A DNA stretch of 64,000 nucleotides, taken from positions 1 through 64,000 of the forward strand of contig JAWQFQ010000013.1 of assembly GCA_035967975.1 (NCBI GenBank), read 5' to 3'. Made by a program: the position numbers and the translations under genes. The stretch's first letter is position 1. Each line of letters begins with the position of its first letter. Under the pieces are notes generated by a model, which was given only the letters and a program-made list of their open reading frames with translations, had not been told where the DNA came from and did no database searches. Origin of the DNA: Scytonema sp035967975 (GTDB lineage: Bacteria > Cyanobacteriota > Cyanobacteriia > Cyanobacteriales > Nostocaceae). Shown piece after piece: positions 1 to 8,557 of this stretch.

Positions 1-13
1 TTGTTGTTGTTAT

Positions 14-787
14 TTAAAATTTAATAAGACATAAGCCTAGGTTTTGCGTAGCGCAACCGTAAGCCAATGCATTGAGATTGAGAATACGTGGCAAATCCCA
101 TAGGATAAGTTGATTATCCTCACCGACTGAAGCCAAAAAAGTACCATCATGGCTGATAGCAATTTCTCGAATCGCCGCACTATGACCTCTTAGGGTTCTA
201 AGCTCAGTACCGTCAAGTTTCCAAAGTTTCACCGTGGTATCTACGCTGCCAGAAGCTATCATTTGACTGTTGGGGCTAAAGGCAACTCCCCACACTGCAG
301 CACTGTGTCCTTTCAGAGTTCTTAGCAGTGTACCATCAAGATTCCAAATTTTAACAGTATTGTCCGCACTGCCCGAAGCTATCATTTGACCATCTGGACT
401 AAATGTCACCCTCCAGACAGAAGCATCATGACCTTGGAGAGTTTTTAGTAATTTGCCATCAAGATTCCACAGTTTCACCGTACCATCGCCACTAGCTGAG
501 GCAATCATTTGACCATCTGGACTAAAAGCAACCTGCCAAACAGTTGTATTATGCCCTTTTAGAGTTTTCAATAAAGTCCCATTACGAAGCCAAAGCTTAA
601 CGGTGCTATCTTCACTTCCAGAAGCTAAGGTTTGACCATCGGGACTGAAGGCGGTTGCAAATACCAAAGACTTATGACCTGATAACGTCGTCTGCAAAGT
701 TCCGTCCTGCTTCCAGAGTTGCAAATTACTTCCGCTACAAGCAGCGATAATTGACTTACCATCAGGACTAAAACCAAAAGAATTTTT
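14..787 (-). pseudogene. WD40-repeat C-terminal part of a broken AAA-like/WD40 STAND protein
   Basis: About five WD40 repeats are visible, each with a FSPDGQ(M/T)IASGS core followed by VKLW. An open frame with its own ATG starts at 724, but WD40 coding (FGFSPDGKSII...) continues upstream in the same frame to about 787, where it meets the end of the AAA-like reading frame in another phase. Proteins of this family normally run AAA-like NTPase, coiled coil, transmembrane linker, then many WD40 repeats in one chain. Here the linker and probably several repeats are missing. The last residues (LNALAYGC, then an unrelated tail) resemble the family's usual C-terminus but break off at a GCGTAGCGC palindrome. 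I infer a decayed gene; the repeats could still be made from the internal ATG. Confidence 0.75.
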
Positions 788-2165
788 GTATTCTAGCAGT
801 TTTTTTCTGTTCTGCTAATCGTGCTTCCACCTCTTTGAGTCTTTCGGCTTCTAACATCTGTTGGGTTTCTTTTTTGTCACATTCTAAAGAAGCCGCCAAA
901 AACTGATAATCAAAATCACTTAAACTTTTCCCCTGAGCCCACCCTTGAGCATCAATTAAAGCTTGTCCACGTAACAACCGAGAAGAATCCATTTGTTTTG
1001 AAGCTATCCAAGCATCAAAGGCTTGAGAGTAAGGGCGCAACCTACTGAATTGTTTTTCTATCCACCCAAGGTTAAAGACCTCCTTATAAATTGGATTTTT
1101 AACTTGTAGCACTCCTTCATTTTTAACAACTAATCCACTTAAAAGAAGTTCGATTTGTTCTCGACTGTTATCAGATGTAACTTGTACACCTTGCCAAATT
1201 TTCTGATAAACGCCAAGGATTCTACCGACCCATTGTTCATTTCTCAAAATGCGAGCATGAATGGTTCGCAAATGTTCTGGCTCGTCTTGTAATTCCCACT
1301 TATCAATAATGCAAGAACGGACGAGGTTCTCTACCCAAAAAGCCTCTGTACCTTGAGGAGGAGTTAAATTTTGTGAGTGTGCCTTTTGGACTTTCATAAC
1401 CACTAAATGACAAAGCTTCTGAGTTAAAAATGGTTGTCCTCCCGTCCAAAATAAGATATTTTTTAAAACTGATTTAGGTTGTTTTACTTGTCCTTCTAAG
1501 CCTTGGTTTAAAGGCATCGCTTCTTCTAAAGTAAAGCCATGTAAATCAATAGATTTGCCAATATTAAATGGTGTTTTATTTTTATCAACAATTAAATCAG
1601 AAGGAGTGGCTACTCCAAAGAGAGCAAATGTAATACGTCGATATTCTGGATTAAGAGAACGTTGGTTATAGCAATAGCGAATTAAAGCAAAAAAATCATC
1701 TATTGAAAATTTTAGACTGAGAATACTATCAATTTCATCAATAAAAATACATAATTTTTTATCAGGAAACTGATAAATTAATAATTCTTCTATAAAATTA
1801 CTTAAGCGTTGAAGAAGAGAAACGTCTTCTTGGTCTTGCCACCAAGCTTTTAAATTCAGTCTTTGTACACTATTGAACCCTCGCCATAAATCGGCTACTA
1901 CTCCCTTGTACCATTGCAATTCAGTAATTTGCTCACTACCAATGCGGTTCATGTCAACAGTTGTGCAGTAGTAGCCTTCTTTCTCTAGCTTATATTTTAC
2001 TCGAACAAGCAATGACGTTTTCCCCATTTGACGGGTATTCAAAACATAACAAAACTCCCCTGCTTTTAGTGCTGTGTAAAGTTCTTCATCAGCTTGCCTT
2101 ACAACATAGTTTGGATCGTCATTATGCAAGCTTCCACCAACTTGATATTGACTAATCATTGTCAA
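768..2165 (-). CDS. AAA-like (AAA_35 type) NTPase, truncated N-terminal part of a STAND WD40 protein
   Basis: This 465-residue protein starts at ATG 2165. It has a P-loop (NTRQMGKTSLL, about residues 43-53) and an acidic Walker B (CIFIDEIDSIL, about 138-148), followed by a winged-helix-like region and a charged coiled coil (EAERLKEVEARLAEQKK). It is the N-terminal half of the cyanobacterial AAA-like/WD40 STAND family, whose members are regulatory NTPases. The frame closes at FFWF-stop just after the coiled coil, while the WD40 frame begins at once in a different phase (FGFSPDGK). A frameshift with loss of the transmembrane linker is the simplest reading. The NTPase part looks intact; whether it is functional is unknown. 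Confidence 0.8.
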   Translation of the reverse strand: MTMISQYQVGGSLHNDDPNYVVRQADEELYTALKAGEFCYVLNTRQMGKTSLLVRVKYKLEKEGYYCTTVDMNRIGSEQITELQWYKGVVADLWRGFNSVQRLNLKAWWQDQEDVSLLQRLSNFIEELLIYQFPDKKLCIFIDEIDSILSLKFSIDDFFALIRYCYNQRSLNPEYRRITFALFGVATPSDLIVDKNKTPFNIGKSIDLHGFTLEEAMPLNQGLEGQVKQPKSVLKNILFWTGGQPFLTQKLCHLVVMKVQKAHSQNLTPPQGTEAFWVENLVRSCIIDKWELQDEPEHLRTIHARILRNEQWVGRILGVYQKIWQGVQVTSDNSREQIELLLSGLVVKNEGVLQVKNPIYKEVFNLGWIEKQFSRLRPYSQAFDAWIASKQMDSSRLLRGQALIDAQGWAQGKSLSDFDYQFLAASLECDKKETQQMLEAERLKEVEARLAEQKKTARIQKFFWF

Positions 2166-2501
2166 ACTCTCTTATTTTATCTTAAATTGTGATTGTAAAT
2201 ACCGATAATTACTATACTTATTCTAAATTATTCGCTCACATTTGAGTAGCTAATGGTTAATGGTTAATGGCTAATAGCTTTTTTACCATTAGCGATTAGC
2301 TATTAGGGATTTCCAAGAAATAAATTATCTATCTTGTGGTACGGGCGTCCCCGCCCGTCCTGTATTGGTGGCGGGCTAGAAGCCCGCACCACAAGAAGTT
2401 TTGGGATACTTTTTTATTTGAAAGTTCCTTGATTGTATACTTTTTTTCCTAAAATTAAAGAAGCTTCCGGAAAAATAAAATATAAAAAGAATTAAGATAG
2501 T
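2166..2501. repeat. Spacer with heptamer repeats and a CTTGTGGT inverted-repeat element
   Basis: This spacer between the divergent AAA-like and cobW genes has no gene. Positions 2247-2306 hold TAATGGT/TAATAGC-type heptamers in direct and inverted orientation, the kind of short tandem repeat common in heterocystous cyanobacteria. Positions 2333-2395 are an element bounded by CTTGTGGT and ACCACAAG with internal GC-rich hairpins (GGGCG...CGCCC and GCGGGCT...AGCCCGC). Relatives of this element occur at 4670-4895 and 15609-15640. Confidence 0.75.
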
Positions 2502-2516
2502 TGAGAATAATTGTCT
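2502..2516. promoter_or_regulatory. Zur-box-like operator upstream of cobW
   Basis: TGAGAATAATTGTCT is a 7-1-7 imperfect palindrome lying 27 bp before the cobW ATG. From memory, the cyanobacterial Zur box consensus is TGATAATNATTATCA; this site matches 12 of the 14 specified bases. Zur is a zinc-responsive repressor, and COG0523 GTPases next to zinc-transport genes are typical Zur targets. Binding itself is inferred. Confidence 0.6.
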
Positions 2517-2543
2517 AAATAGCAAGTAAGAGGTATTGAACGT

Positions 2544-3515
2544 ATGGTAGCTGAGGTAATAACAGATTTAGTTCCTGTCACAGTTTTGACTGGTTACTTG
2601 GGTGCAGGTAAAACAACGCTTTTAAATCGTATCCTGACCCACGAACATGGTAAGAAGGTAGCGGTCATTGTTAATGAATTTGGGGAAGTGGGTATAGATA
2701 ATCAACTGGTTATCGATGCGGATGAAGAAATCTTTGAGATGAACAACGGTTGCATCTGTTGTACCGTACGCGGTGACTTGATTCGCATTATCAATAATTT
2801 GATGAAACGCCGTAATAAATTTGACCATCTTCTCATTGAAACTACAGGTTTAGCAGACCCTGCACCAGTTATCCAAACATTTTTTGTTGATGAAGATTTG
2901 CGGGATAAGTTAGAACTAGATGCAGTGGTGACAGTAGTAGATACAAAACACATTTGGCAACACTGGGATGCAGACGAAGCACAAGAGCAGATTGCTTTTG
3001 CAGATGTGATTCTCTTAAATAAGACTGATTTGGTCGCGCCGGAACAGCTTGATGAGCTAGAAAAGCGGATACGGGAGATGAATGCTATGGCTAAAATCTA
3101 CCGCACTCAAAACTCTGAAGTATCGATGGATACTTTGTTAGGAGTGAAAGCCTTTGACCTCGATCGCGCCTTAGAGGTTGACCCGCAGTTTTTGAACGAA
3201 GATGCTCACGAACACGATGAAAGCGTTTATTCTGTAGCTTTGGTAGAACAAGGCGCACTTGATGGTGATAAATTAAACGATTGGATGGGAGAGTTACTAC
3301 AGACCAAAGGTCCGGATATTTTCCGCATGAAAGGTATTTTGAATATTGCTGGAGAAGATAACCGCTTTGTGTTCCAAGGTGTCCATATGATATTTGAAGG
3401 TAAACCCGATCGCCCTTGGAAACCAAGCGAAACTCGTAAAAATGAACTGGTCTTCATTGGTCGCAATCTTGATGAAGCTAAACTCAGAGAAGATTTTCGC
3501 GCTTGTCTGGCTTAA
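2544..3515 (+). CDS. CobW/COG0523-family GTPase, putative zinc metallochaperone
   Basis: This is a 323-residue G3E-family P-loop GTPase. The P-loop is G17-T25 (GYLGAGKTT), the diagnostic metal-binding CxCC motif is C70-I-C72-C73 (NNGCICCTVRGDL), and the G4 motif is LLNKTDLV. A C-terminal CobW_C domain follows (RMKGILNIAGED...QGVHMIFEG). The family delivers metal ions, often zinc, to target proteins. The upstream Zur-box-like site and the following WD40 and ZnuA-like genes support a zinc role rather than cobalamin synthesis. Start ATG 2544 gives a normal N-terminus just ahead of the P-loop. Metal specificity is inferred from context. Confidence 0.92.
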   Translation: MVAEVITDLVPVTVLTGYLGAGKTTLLNRILTHEHGKKVAVIVNEFGEVGIDNQLVIDADEEIFEMNNGCICCTVRGDLIRIINNLMKRRNKFDHLLIETTGLADPAPVIQTFFVDEDLRDKLELDAVVTVVDTKHIWQHWDADEAQEQIAFADVILLNKTDLVAPEQLDELEKRIREMNAMAKIYRTQNSEVSMDTLLGVKAFDLDRALEVDPQFLNEDAHEHDESVYSVALVEQGALDGDKLNDWMGELLQTKGPDIFRMKGILNIAGEDNRFVFQGVHMIFEGKPDRPWKPSETRKNELVFIGRNLDEAKLREDFRACLA

Positions 3516-3592
3516 TCAAGGTATGGGGTATGGAGTGTATGAATCCCTATCCCATACACCCCTACACCCCCACACCCATACACCCTGAAATT
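3516..3592. repeat. CACCC-rich spacer repeat
   Basis: The cobW-WD40 spacer is filled with iterated CCCATACACC/CCTACACCCC units. The same low-complexity text recurs at about 4930-4962, 44000-44130 and 44210-44290. It keeps the WD40 frame open upstream, so a longer ATG at 3503 is possible, but I take this stretch as non-coding. Confidence 0.6.
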
Positions 3593-4660
3593 ATGAGCTC
3601 CTCAACCCTCAACTTCAAAGATTTTGAACAACATTATTCGGGGATGCTGTCTGATTATGTAACTGCGATCGCCTGGTCTCCAGATAGTACAAACCTAGTC
3701 GCAACTTCTGCAGAAGGAGAAGTTGCACTGTGGCAAAATGAAGAGCTAGCTACTTTACAGGTTGGTCAAGGCAAATCTGTAGACTGTGTAGCATTTTCCT
3801 ATGATGGACAATTTCTAGCTGTTGGTGGACAAGATGGAAAAGTGAGAGTTTGGCAAAATAGCGTACTCATTACCACTTTGGAAAATAGTCCGGCTTGGGT
3901 CGATAGGCTGAGTTGGAGTCCTACCAATCATCTACTAGCTTTTAGCCTGGGGCGTTACGTTCAAGTCTGGGATGCAGATAGCAGTGAAGTTGTTGTCACG
4001 CTCAATTTTGAAAACTCTTCTGTGTTGGATCTCGATTGGCGTTGTGATGGACAGTATCTCGCTATTTGTGGACATAGAGGAATTAAGGTTTGGAATTGCC
4101 AAAATTGGGATGATGAACCATATATATTTGATATTCCTTCTGCTTGTTTAACTATGGCATGGTCGCCAGATGGCAAATTCCTTGCATCTGGTAACATGGA
4201 TAAAACGATCGCAGTTGTAGAATCCCATCTGTTATTATCAGATAACGAAACTCAGCCTTGGATTATGAGAGGCTTTCCTGGTAAAATCCGCCAGTTGGCT
4301 TGGTCAGAAAGAACCACACAACTAGGTCAAATTCCTCTTGTTGCTTGTTGTAGCGTTGATGGTATTGTCGTTTGGGAAAAGCAAGCTGATGATTCTGGCG
4401 GTTGGGAAGCAAGAATCTTAACCAACCATGTTGGTATCATTCAAGCGATCGCTTTTGCACCAAACAGCTTCCTTCTAGCTTCTGCGGCGACTGATGGTTG
4501 GCTATGTCTTTGGGAGCAAGCCCAACAAACCGCTCAAATTCTAACAGGTGTATCATCCGGATTTTCCTGTTTAGCTTGGCATCCTCAAGGTAACCTATTA
4601 GCAGCTGGTGGTGACAATGGCGAACTGCTCATTTGGTCGTCAGATACTTCCAAAAAATAA
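3593..4660 (+). CDS. WD40-repeat protein associated with cobW
   Basis: This 355-residue beta-propeller protein has about seven WD40 blades, seen as repeated WSPD/FSYDGQFLAVGG...VRVW units (for example AWSPDGKFLASGNMDKTIAVV and FAPNSFLLASAATDGWLCLW). WD40 propellers are interaction platforms; no enzyme motif is visible. I chose ATG 3593 (MSSSTLNFKDFEQH) over the in-frame ATG at 3503 because the extra 30 residues would be translated from CACCC repeat. It follows cobW in the same direction and precedes a metal-binding-protein gene, so a part in metal homeostasis is inferred. I recall cobW-WD40 neighbours in other filamentous cyanobacteria, which fits but was not checked. Confidence 0.85.
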   Translation: MSSSTLNFKDFEQHYSGMLSDYVTAIAWSPDSTNLVATSAEGEVALWQNEELATLQVGQGKSVDCVAFSYDGQFLAVGGQDGKVRVWQNSVLITTLENSPAWVDRLSWSPTNHLLAFSLGRYVQVWDADSSEVVVTLNFENSSVLDLDWRCDGQYLAICGHRGIKVWNCQNWDDEPYIFDIPSACLTMAWSPDGKFLASGNMDKTIAVVESHLLLSDNETQPWIMRGFPGKIRQLAWSERTTQLGQIPLVACCSVDGIVVWEKQADDSGGWEARILTNHVGIIQAIAFAPNSFLLASAATDGWLCLWEQAQQTAQILTGVSSGFSCLAWHPQGNLLAAGGDNGELLIWSSDTSKK

Positions 4661-4669
4661 ATTCGCCCT

Positions 4670-4895
4670 CTTGTGGTGCGGGCGAGACGCCCGCCTCCCC
4701 TCTTTCACCAACAAGCTCACCCACTTCCAATCCTGCTTGGATAAGCGACAATTAGAAACCCGGTATCTTGGAGATACCGGGTTTCTAGAACCTCAAGTAT
4801 CACGTTTCCGAGCAGTATTGCACCCACTTCCCCTCGTTCACGGGCGAGGACGCCCACTTCCCCTCGTTCACGGGCGAGGACGCCCGTACCACAAG
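4670..4895. repeat. Composite dispersed repeat with nested palindrome and 30-bp tandem duplication
   Basis: The outer ends are CTTGTGGT (4670-4677) and ACCACAAG (4888-4895), as in the 2333-2395 element. Nested inside is a perfect 16-bp-arm palindrome, TAGAAACCCGGTATCT (4753-4768) and its complement (4772-4787), a member of the family seen at 47818 and 57177. A GAGCAGTATTG word lies at 4810-4820. A 30-bp unit is duplicated at 4825-4854 and 4855-4884. No coding potential was seen. Confidence 0.8.
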
Positions 4896-5019
4896 AAATT
4901 TGTGAAGACTTTTTTATTTGGATCCCTCTAAACACAACCCCCACACCCTACACCCTACACCCATCTTTTCAAATGCGCCATCATTGATATTTGGATATGT
5001 AAGCGCCACAGAAGTTGTT

Positions 5020-6036
5020 ATGTTAAAAAAAGTACTATTTACAAAATCCCTACGTATTGTCCTTGTGACTCTGACCATAAGTTTCTTTGGGTGCAATCGA
5101 AATAATGTAGAAAAAACTTCCACCACCACAACCGTCAGCGCTGATGAACTGACTAAGAATCTTCCCAAAGTTGTTGTCACAACAAGTGTCCTATGTGACT
5201 TAACCTCGCAAATTGCACAGCAGACAATCAATTTGACTTGCTTGATTCCCCCAAATACTAACCCTTTGCTTTATCAACCCAAACCAGAGGACAGTAAAGC
5301 AATTCAGCAGGCTAAACTGATTCTTTATAATGGGTATAATTTAGAACAAAATTTTAGTGGACTTATTCAAGAAAGTAAAAATAACGAGCTAGTAGTCGCA
5401 GTTGCTCAACGTGCTGTACCAAAGCCATTGCAATTTAAGGAAGATGCCACAACAGTACCCGACCCTTATGTTTGGCATAATGTCAAAAATACTAGCAGCA
5501 TGGTAGAGGTTATCAGTAGTTATCTCAGTAAAGCCGCCCCTGAAAATGCAACTTTATATAAGAGTAATGCTAAAAAAATTACAAATGAGTTGGCTCAATT
5601 AGATGCTTGGATAAACGCACGGATTGAGAGTATTCCTGAAAGACAACGCCAGCTCATTACAAGCCGTGATGCAATGGGTTATTATGCCAAAGCCTATGGT
5701 CTTTCATATGCAGGTGCTGTCATCGGTATTAGTAATCAAGAAACACCTACTTCTCAGCGATCGCGAGCATTGATTAGGTTCATTAGCAAAAATAGAATCC
5801 CAACAGTCTTTGTTGAAGCAACAAATAACTCTACTTTTATGAACACTTTAGCTGAACAAGCAGAAGCAAAAGTTTCACAGAGAAAGTTGTTTGCTGATAA
5901 CTTGAGTGCGCCAGGAAGTGAGGGAGAGAGTTATCAGAAAATGATGGTTGCTAATACACGCACAATTGTAGAGGGTTTGGGCGGAACGTATTTGATATTT
6001 TTGCCAAAAGCCCCTCAGCAACCCAATCAGGGGTGA
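5020..6036 (+). CDS. ZnuA-like metal ABC transporter substrate-binding lipoprotein lacking the usual histidine ligands
   Basis: This is a 338-residue cluster A-I (ZnuA/MntC/PsaA-like) solute-binding protein. It has a hydrophobic signal segment ending in FFGC (possible lipobox), VVVTTSVLCDL, a YQPKPED segment, DPYVWHNVKN, SRDAMGYYAKAYGL and VFVEATNN. Start ATG 5020 (MLKKVLFTKS) gives a proper signal peptide; the longer frame from 4918 reads through CACCC repeat. In the family as I know it, the equivalents of YQPKP, DPYVW and SRDA carry metal-ligand histidines. Here those positions are L, Y and R, and the whole protein has one histidine (VWHN). No permease or ATPase gene is adjacent. It may bind something else or act only as a sensor. 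Confidence 0.85.
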   Translation: MLKKVLFTKSLRIVLVTLTISFFGCNRNNVEKTSTTTTVSADELTKNLPKVVVTTSVLCDLTSQIAQQTINLTCLIPPNTNPLLYQPKPEDSKAIQQAKLILYNGYNLEQNFSGLIQESKNNELVVAVAQRAVPKPLQFKEDATTVPDPYVWHNVKNTSSMVEVISSYLSKAAPENATLYKSNAKKITNELAQLDAWINARIESIPERQRQLITSRDAMGYYAKAYGLSYAGAVIGISNQETPTSQRSRALIRFISKNRIPTVFVEATNNSTFMNTLAEQAEAKVSQRKLFADNLSAPGSEGESYQKMMVANTRTIVEGLGGTYLIFLPKAPQQPNQG

Positions 6037-6462
6037 GGGATCGGGAGTAAGAGGTGAGGGAGCAAAAAAATTTCCTTCCTCTTGCCTATAATGACAATAA
6101 GCATTTATACTTATTTATAACTTGCCTTTGAATTGAAAAGTAGTTCAGCCACGTTCAAGCCATTAAAGCAGTCTTAAGACGGCTAACAATGGCTGAGTTA
6201 GGTTGCAAAATTATTAATGTGAGGAGAAGTTCCGCAACGGGATTGCTGTGTTTTTGCAGCAGTTTCATTGTACCAATTCTTTGGAGTCTCGCTGACATTC
6301 TCCACAGCATACTGCCGATATTCGCGATAAACTTAAGAGTGTTTCGCTTAGTGTAGCGCGGGTAAGTTTTTACTGATATCCACTATAACGGATTGTTTCA
6401 AAGGGAACCGTTCATGATAGCGGTTCTGTATGTGCCAATTAGTGACATTTAGGAAATCAGCC
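6037..6462. other. Spacer upstream of the transketolase gene
   Basis: No gene is seen in this stretch of about 425 bp. It holds a small inverted repeat, GAACCG-N10-CGGTTC (about 6404-6425), some 40 bp before the transketolase start, which could be an operator or leader hairpin. A TAGCGCGGG/GTGTAGCGC-like palindromic text lies near 6350. No promoter can be assigned with confidence. Confidence 0.4.
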
Positions 6463-8376
6463 ATGACAACAGCGATCGCAAACTTTCCAATCGATCTCGG
6501 TACCTACAAGCCATTGGCACTAGATCCAACAAATCCCAAGCTCACCAATGAGCAACGGGAAACACTCAAAGCTAACATTCAGCTTTGTCGTGATGCAATT
6601 GTGTTCTTCACAGCTACGGGCGCAGCCAAAGGTGTTGGCGGACACACTGGTGGTGCTTATGATACAGTGCCAGAAGTCGTTATTCTGGATGCATTCTTCC
6701 GAGGTGTACCAGATAAATTTGTACCTATCTTCTTTGATGAAGCGGGACACCGTGTTGCGACACAGTACCTCATGGCTGTTCTGCACGGGGAACTACCTGT
6801 AGAGAATCTTGTTCATTACCGCGAAGCCCACTGGAAATTACCCGGTCACCCCGAACTCGGATTAACCCCTGGTGTAAAGTTTAGCGGCGGACGCTTGGGA
6901 CACGTATGGCCCTACATCAATGGTGTAGCAATGGCGAATCCCGGCAAAGTTGTCATCTGTCTTGGGTCTGATGGTTCAGAGCAGGAAGGCAATGACGCAG
7001 AAGCAGCACGTTTGGCGGTTGCGAAGAATCTAAACGTGAAGATGATTATTGATGACAACGATGTCACAATTGCTGGTCATCCCTCCGATTACTTGCCCGG
7101 TTTTGATATTACCAAGACACTCTCAGGTCATGGACTAACCGTGGATGAGGGGGATGGCGAAGACTTAGATGAGTTGTACCGCCGTTTGTGTGCAGCCGTA
7201 ACGACTGATGGACCCGTTGCTGTCGTTAATAAGCGGAAAATGGCTGTGGGTATTGAGGGGATCGAAGGTTCCACCCACGGTCATGATGTTATTCCAGTCG
7301 ATAAGGCGATCGCCTACCTGGAAAAGCGCGGATTAACCGATGCCGTAAAATTTCTGAAGAGCATTGAAAAACCGAAACACGGTTATGCCTACCAAGGTTC
7401 TGGCGATAAAATGGGTTCAAACCGCAACGTGTTTGGTGAAGCGGTGGTCTCCATCCTCAGTCGCATGAGTGAAACCGAGCGCAAAGAAAAGGTCATGTGT
7501 ATTGACAGTGACCTAGAAGGTTCTTGCGGACTCAAGAAAATTCACGACGCCTACCCAGAAATCTTTGTCAGTTCTGGTATTATGGAGAGAGGTAATTTCT
7601 CCGCTGCCGCTGGATTTGGTATGGAGAAAGGCAAGCAAGGTATCTTCGGTACCTTCAGCGCCTTTTTGGAAATGTGTATTTCCGAAATCACAATGGCTCG
7701 GTTGAACTACTCCAACGTTCTGTGTCACTTCTCCCACTCCGGCGTAGATGACATGGCAGATAATACCTGTCACTTCGGTTTAAACAATATGTTTGCCGAT
7801 AACGGGTTAGATGATAGTTATGAAACACGGCTTTACTTCCCCGCAGACGCTGCTCAAATGAAAGCCTGTGTTGAAGCAGTGTTCTTCGATCCAGGATTGC
7901 GGTTCATTTTCTCCACCCGCTCCAAAGTACCAAACATCCTCAACGCTAACGGTAAAGACTTGTTTGGCGAAGGCTACACCTTTGTCCCTGGTAAAGATGA
8001 AGTCATCCGCGAAGGTAGTGCTGGTTACATCGTCAGCTTTGGTGATGGACTGTACCGTTCTCTTGATGCTGTAGAACGGCTCAAACAGCAAGGAATTGAA
8101 GTCGGCTTAATCAATAAGCCTACACTTAACATGATTGACGAAGAAATGCTTGCGAAAGTCGGTACAGCTCCCTTCGTATTAGTTGTTGAATCCCTGAACC
8201 GCCGTACGGGATTGGGTAGCCGCTTCGGAACTTGGTTACTTGAGCGCGGATTAACACCAAAATACGCCCACCTTGGAATTCACCAAGAGGGCTGTGGTGG
8301 ATTGTGGGAACAATTTCCCCACCAAGGAATTGACCCCGAAGGCATTATGAATACAGTCAAGAAACTTGTAGGCTAA
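6463..8376 (+). CDS. Transketolase-family enzyme, divergent paralogue
   Basis: This 637-residue thiamine-diphosphate enzyme has both transketolase halves. The N-terminal half carries GGHTGGAYDT near residue 64 and a ThDP/Mg motif written GSDGSEQEGND...IDDNDV. The pyrimidine-binding half carries RGNFSAAAGFGMEKG and the C-terminal domain VVESLNRRTGLGSRFG. Transketolase moves two-carbon ketol units in the Calvin and pentose-phosphate pathways. The sequence does not look like the ordinary housekeeping cyanobacterial tkt, which in my memory begins with AVRFLAVDAVEKAKSGHPG text, so I call it a paralogue of unknown specificity. ATG 6463 was chosen over 6430 because MTTAIANFPID is preceded by an AGGAAATC region. 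A strong terminator follows. Confidence 0.85.
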   Translation: MTTAIANFPIDLGTYKPLALDPTNPKLTNEQRETLKANIQLCRDAIVFFTATGAAKGVGGHTGGAYDTVPEVVILDAFFRGVPDKFVPIFFDEAGHRVATQYLMAVLHGELPVENLVHYREAHWKLPGHPELGLTPGVKFSGGRLGHVWPYINGVAMANPGKVVICLGSDGSEQEGNDAEAARLAVAKNLNVKMIIDDNDVTIAGHPSDYLPGFDITKTLSGHGLTVDEGDGEDLDELYRRLCAAVTTDGPVAVVNKRKMAVGIEGIEGSTHGHDVIPVDKAIAYLEKRGLTDAVKFLKSIEKPKHGYAYQGSGDKMGSNRNVFGEAVVSILSRMSETERKEKVMCIDSDLEGSCGLKKIHDAYPEIFVSSGIMERGNFSAAAGFGMEKGKQGIFGTFSAFLEMCISEITMARLNYSNVLCHFSHSGVDDMADNTCHFGLNNMFADNGLDDSYETRLYFPADAAQMKACVEAVFFDPGLRFIFSTRSKVPNILNANGKDLFGEGYTFVPGKDEVIREGSAGYIVSFGDGLYRSLDAVERLKQQGIEVGLINKPTLNMIDEEMLAKVGTAPFVLVVESLNRRTGLGSRFGTWLLERGLTPKYAHLGIHQEGCGGLWEQFPHQGIDPEGIMNTVKKLVG

Positions 8377-8409
8377 TGGCGTTTCTCCAGTAGTTTGTGG
8401 CTTTTTAAT

Positions 8410-8441
8410 CCTCGTCTATGAAAAACATAGGCGAGGTTTTT
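8410..8441 (+). terminator. Rho-independent terminator of the transketolase gene
   Basis: CCTCGTCTATG (8410-8420), loop AAAAA, CATAGGCGAGG (8426-8436), then TTTTT. The 11-bp stem has one G:U pair and begins 34 bp after the stop codon. Confidence 0.85.
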
Positions 8442-8504
8442 AAGCATTTAGCCCTTTATAACACTATTGATTTGACAACTCACAATATAAATGGGATTCA
8501 AAAG

Positions 8505-8543
8505 ATTAGTTCAATATCTGCCCATTACAGATATTGAACTAAT
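8505..8543. promoter_or_regulatory. Perfect 16-bp inverted repeat upstream of the NTase/XRE pair
   Basis: ATTAGTTCAATATCTG (8505-8520) and CAGATATTGAACTAAT (8528-8543) are exact reverse complements around a 7-nt loop (CCCATTA). The repeat lies 14-60 bp before the possible start codons of the first gene of a toxin-antitoxin-like pair. There is no U-run, so it is more likely an operator or leader hairpin than a terminator. Binding by the downstream XRE protein is inferred. Confidence 0.65.
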
Positions 8544-8557
8544 TAAAATTAGCTTTA

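Noticed and set aside
2544..3515. CobW as a cobalamin-synthesis gene
   Set aside because: No cobalamin genes or B12 riboswitch are adjacent. The Zur-like site and the ZnuA-like neighbour point to zinc.
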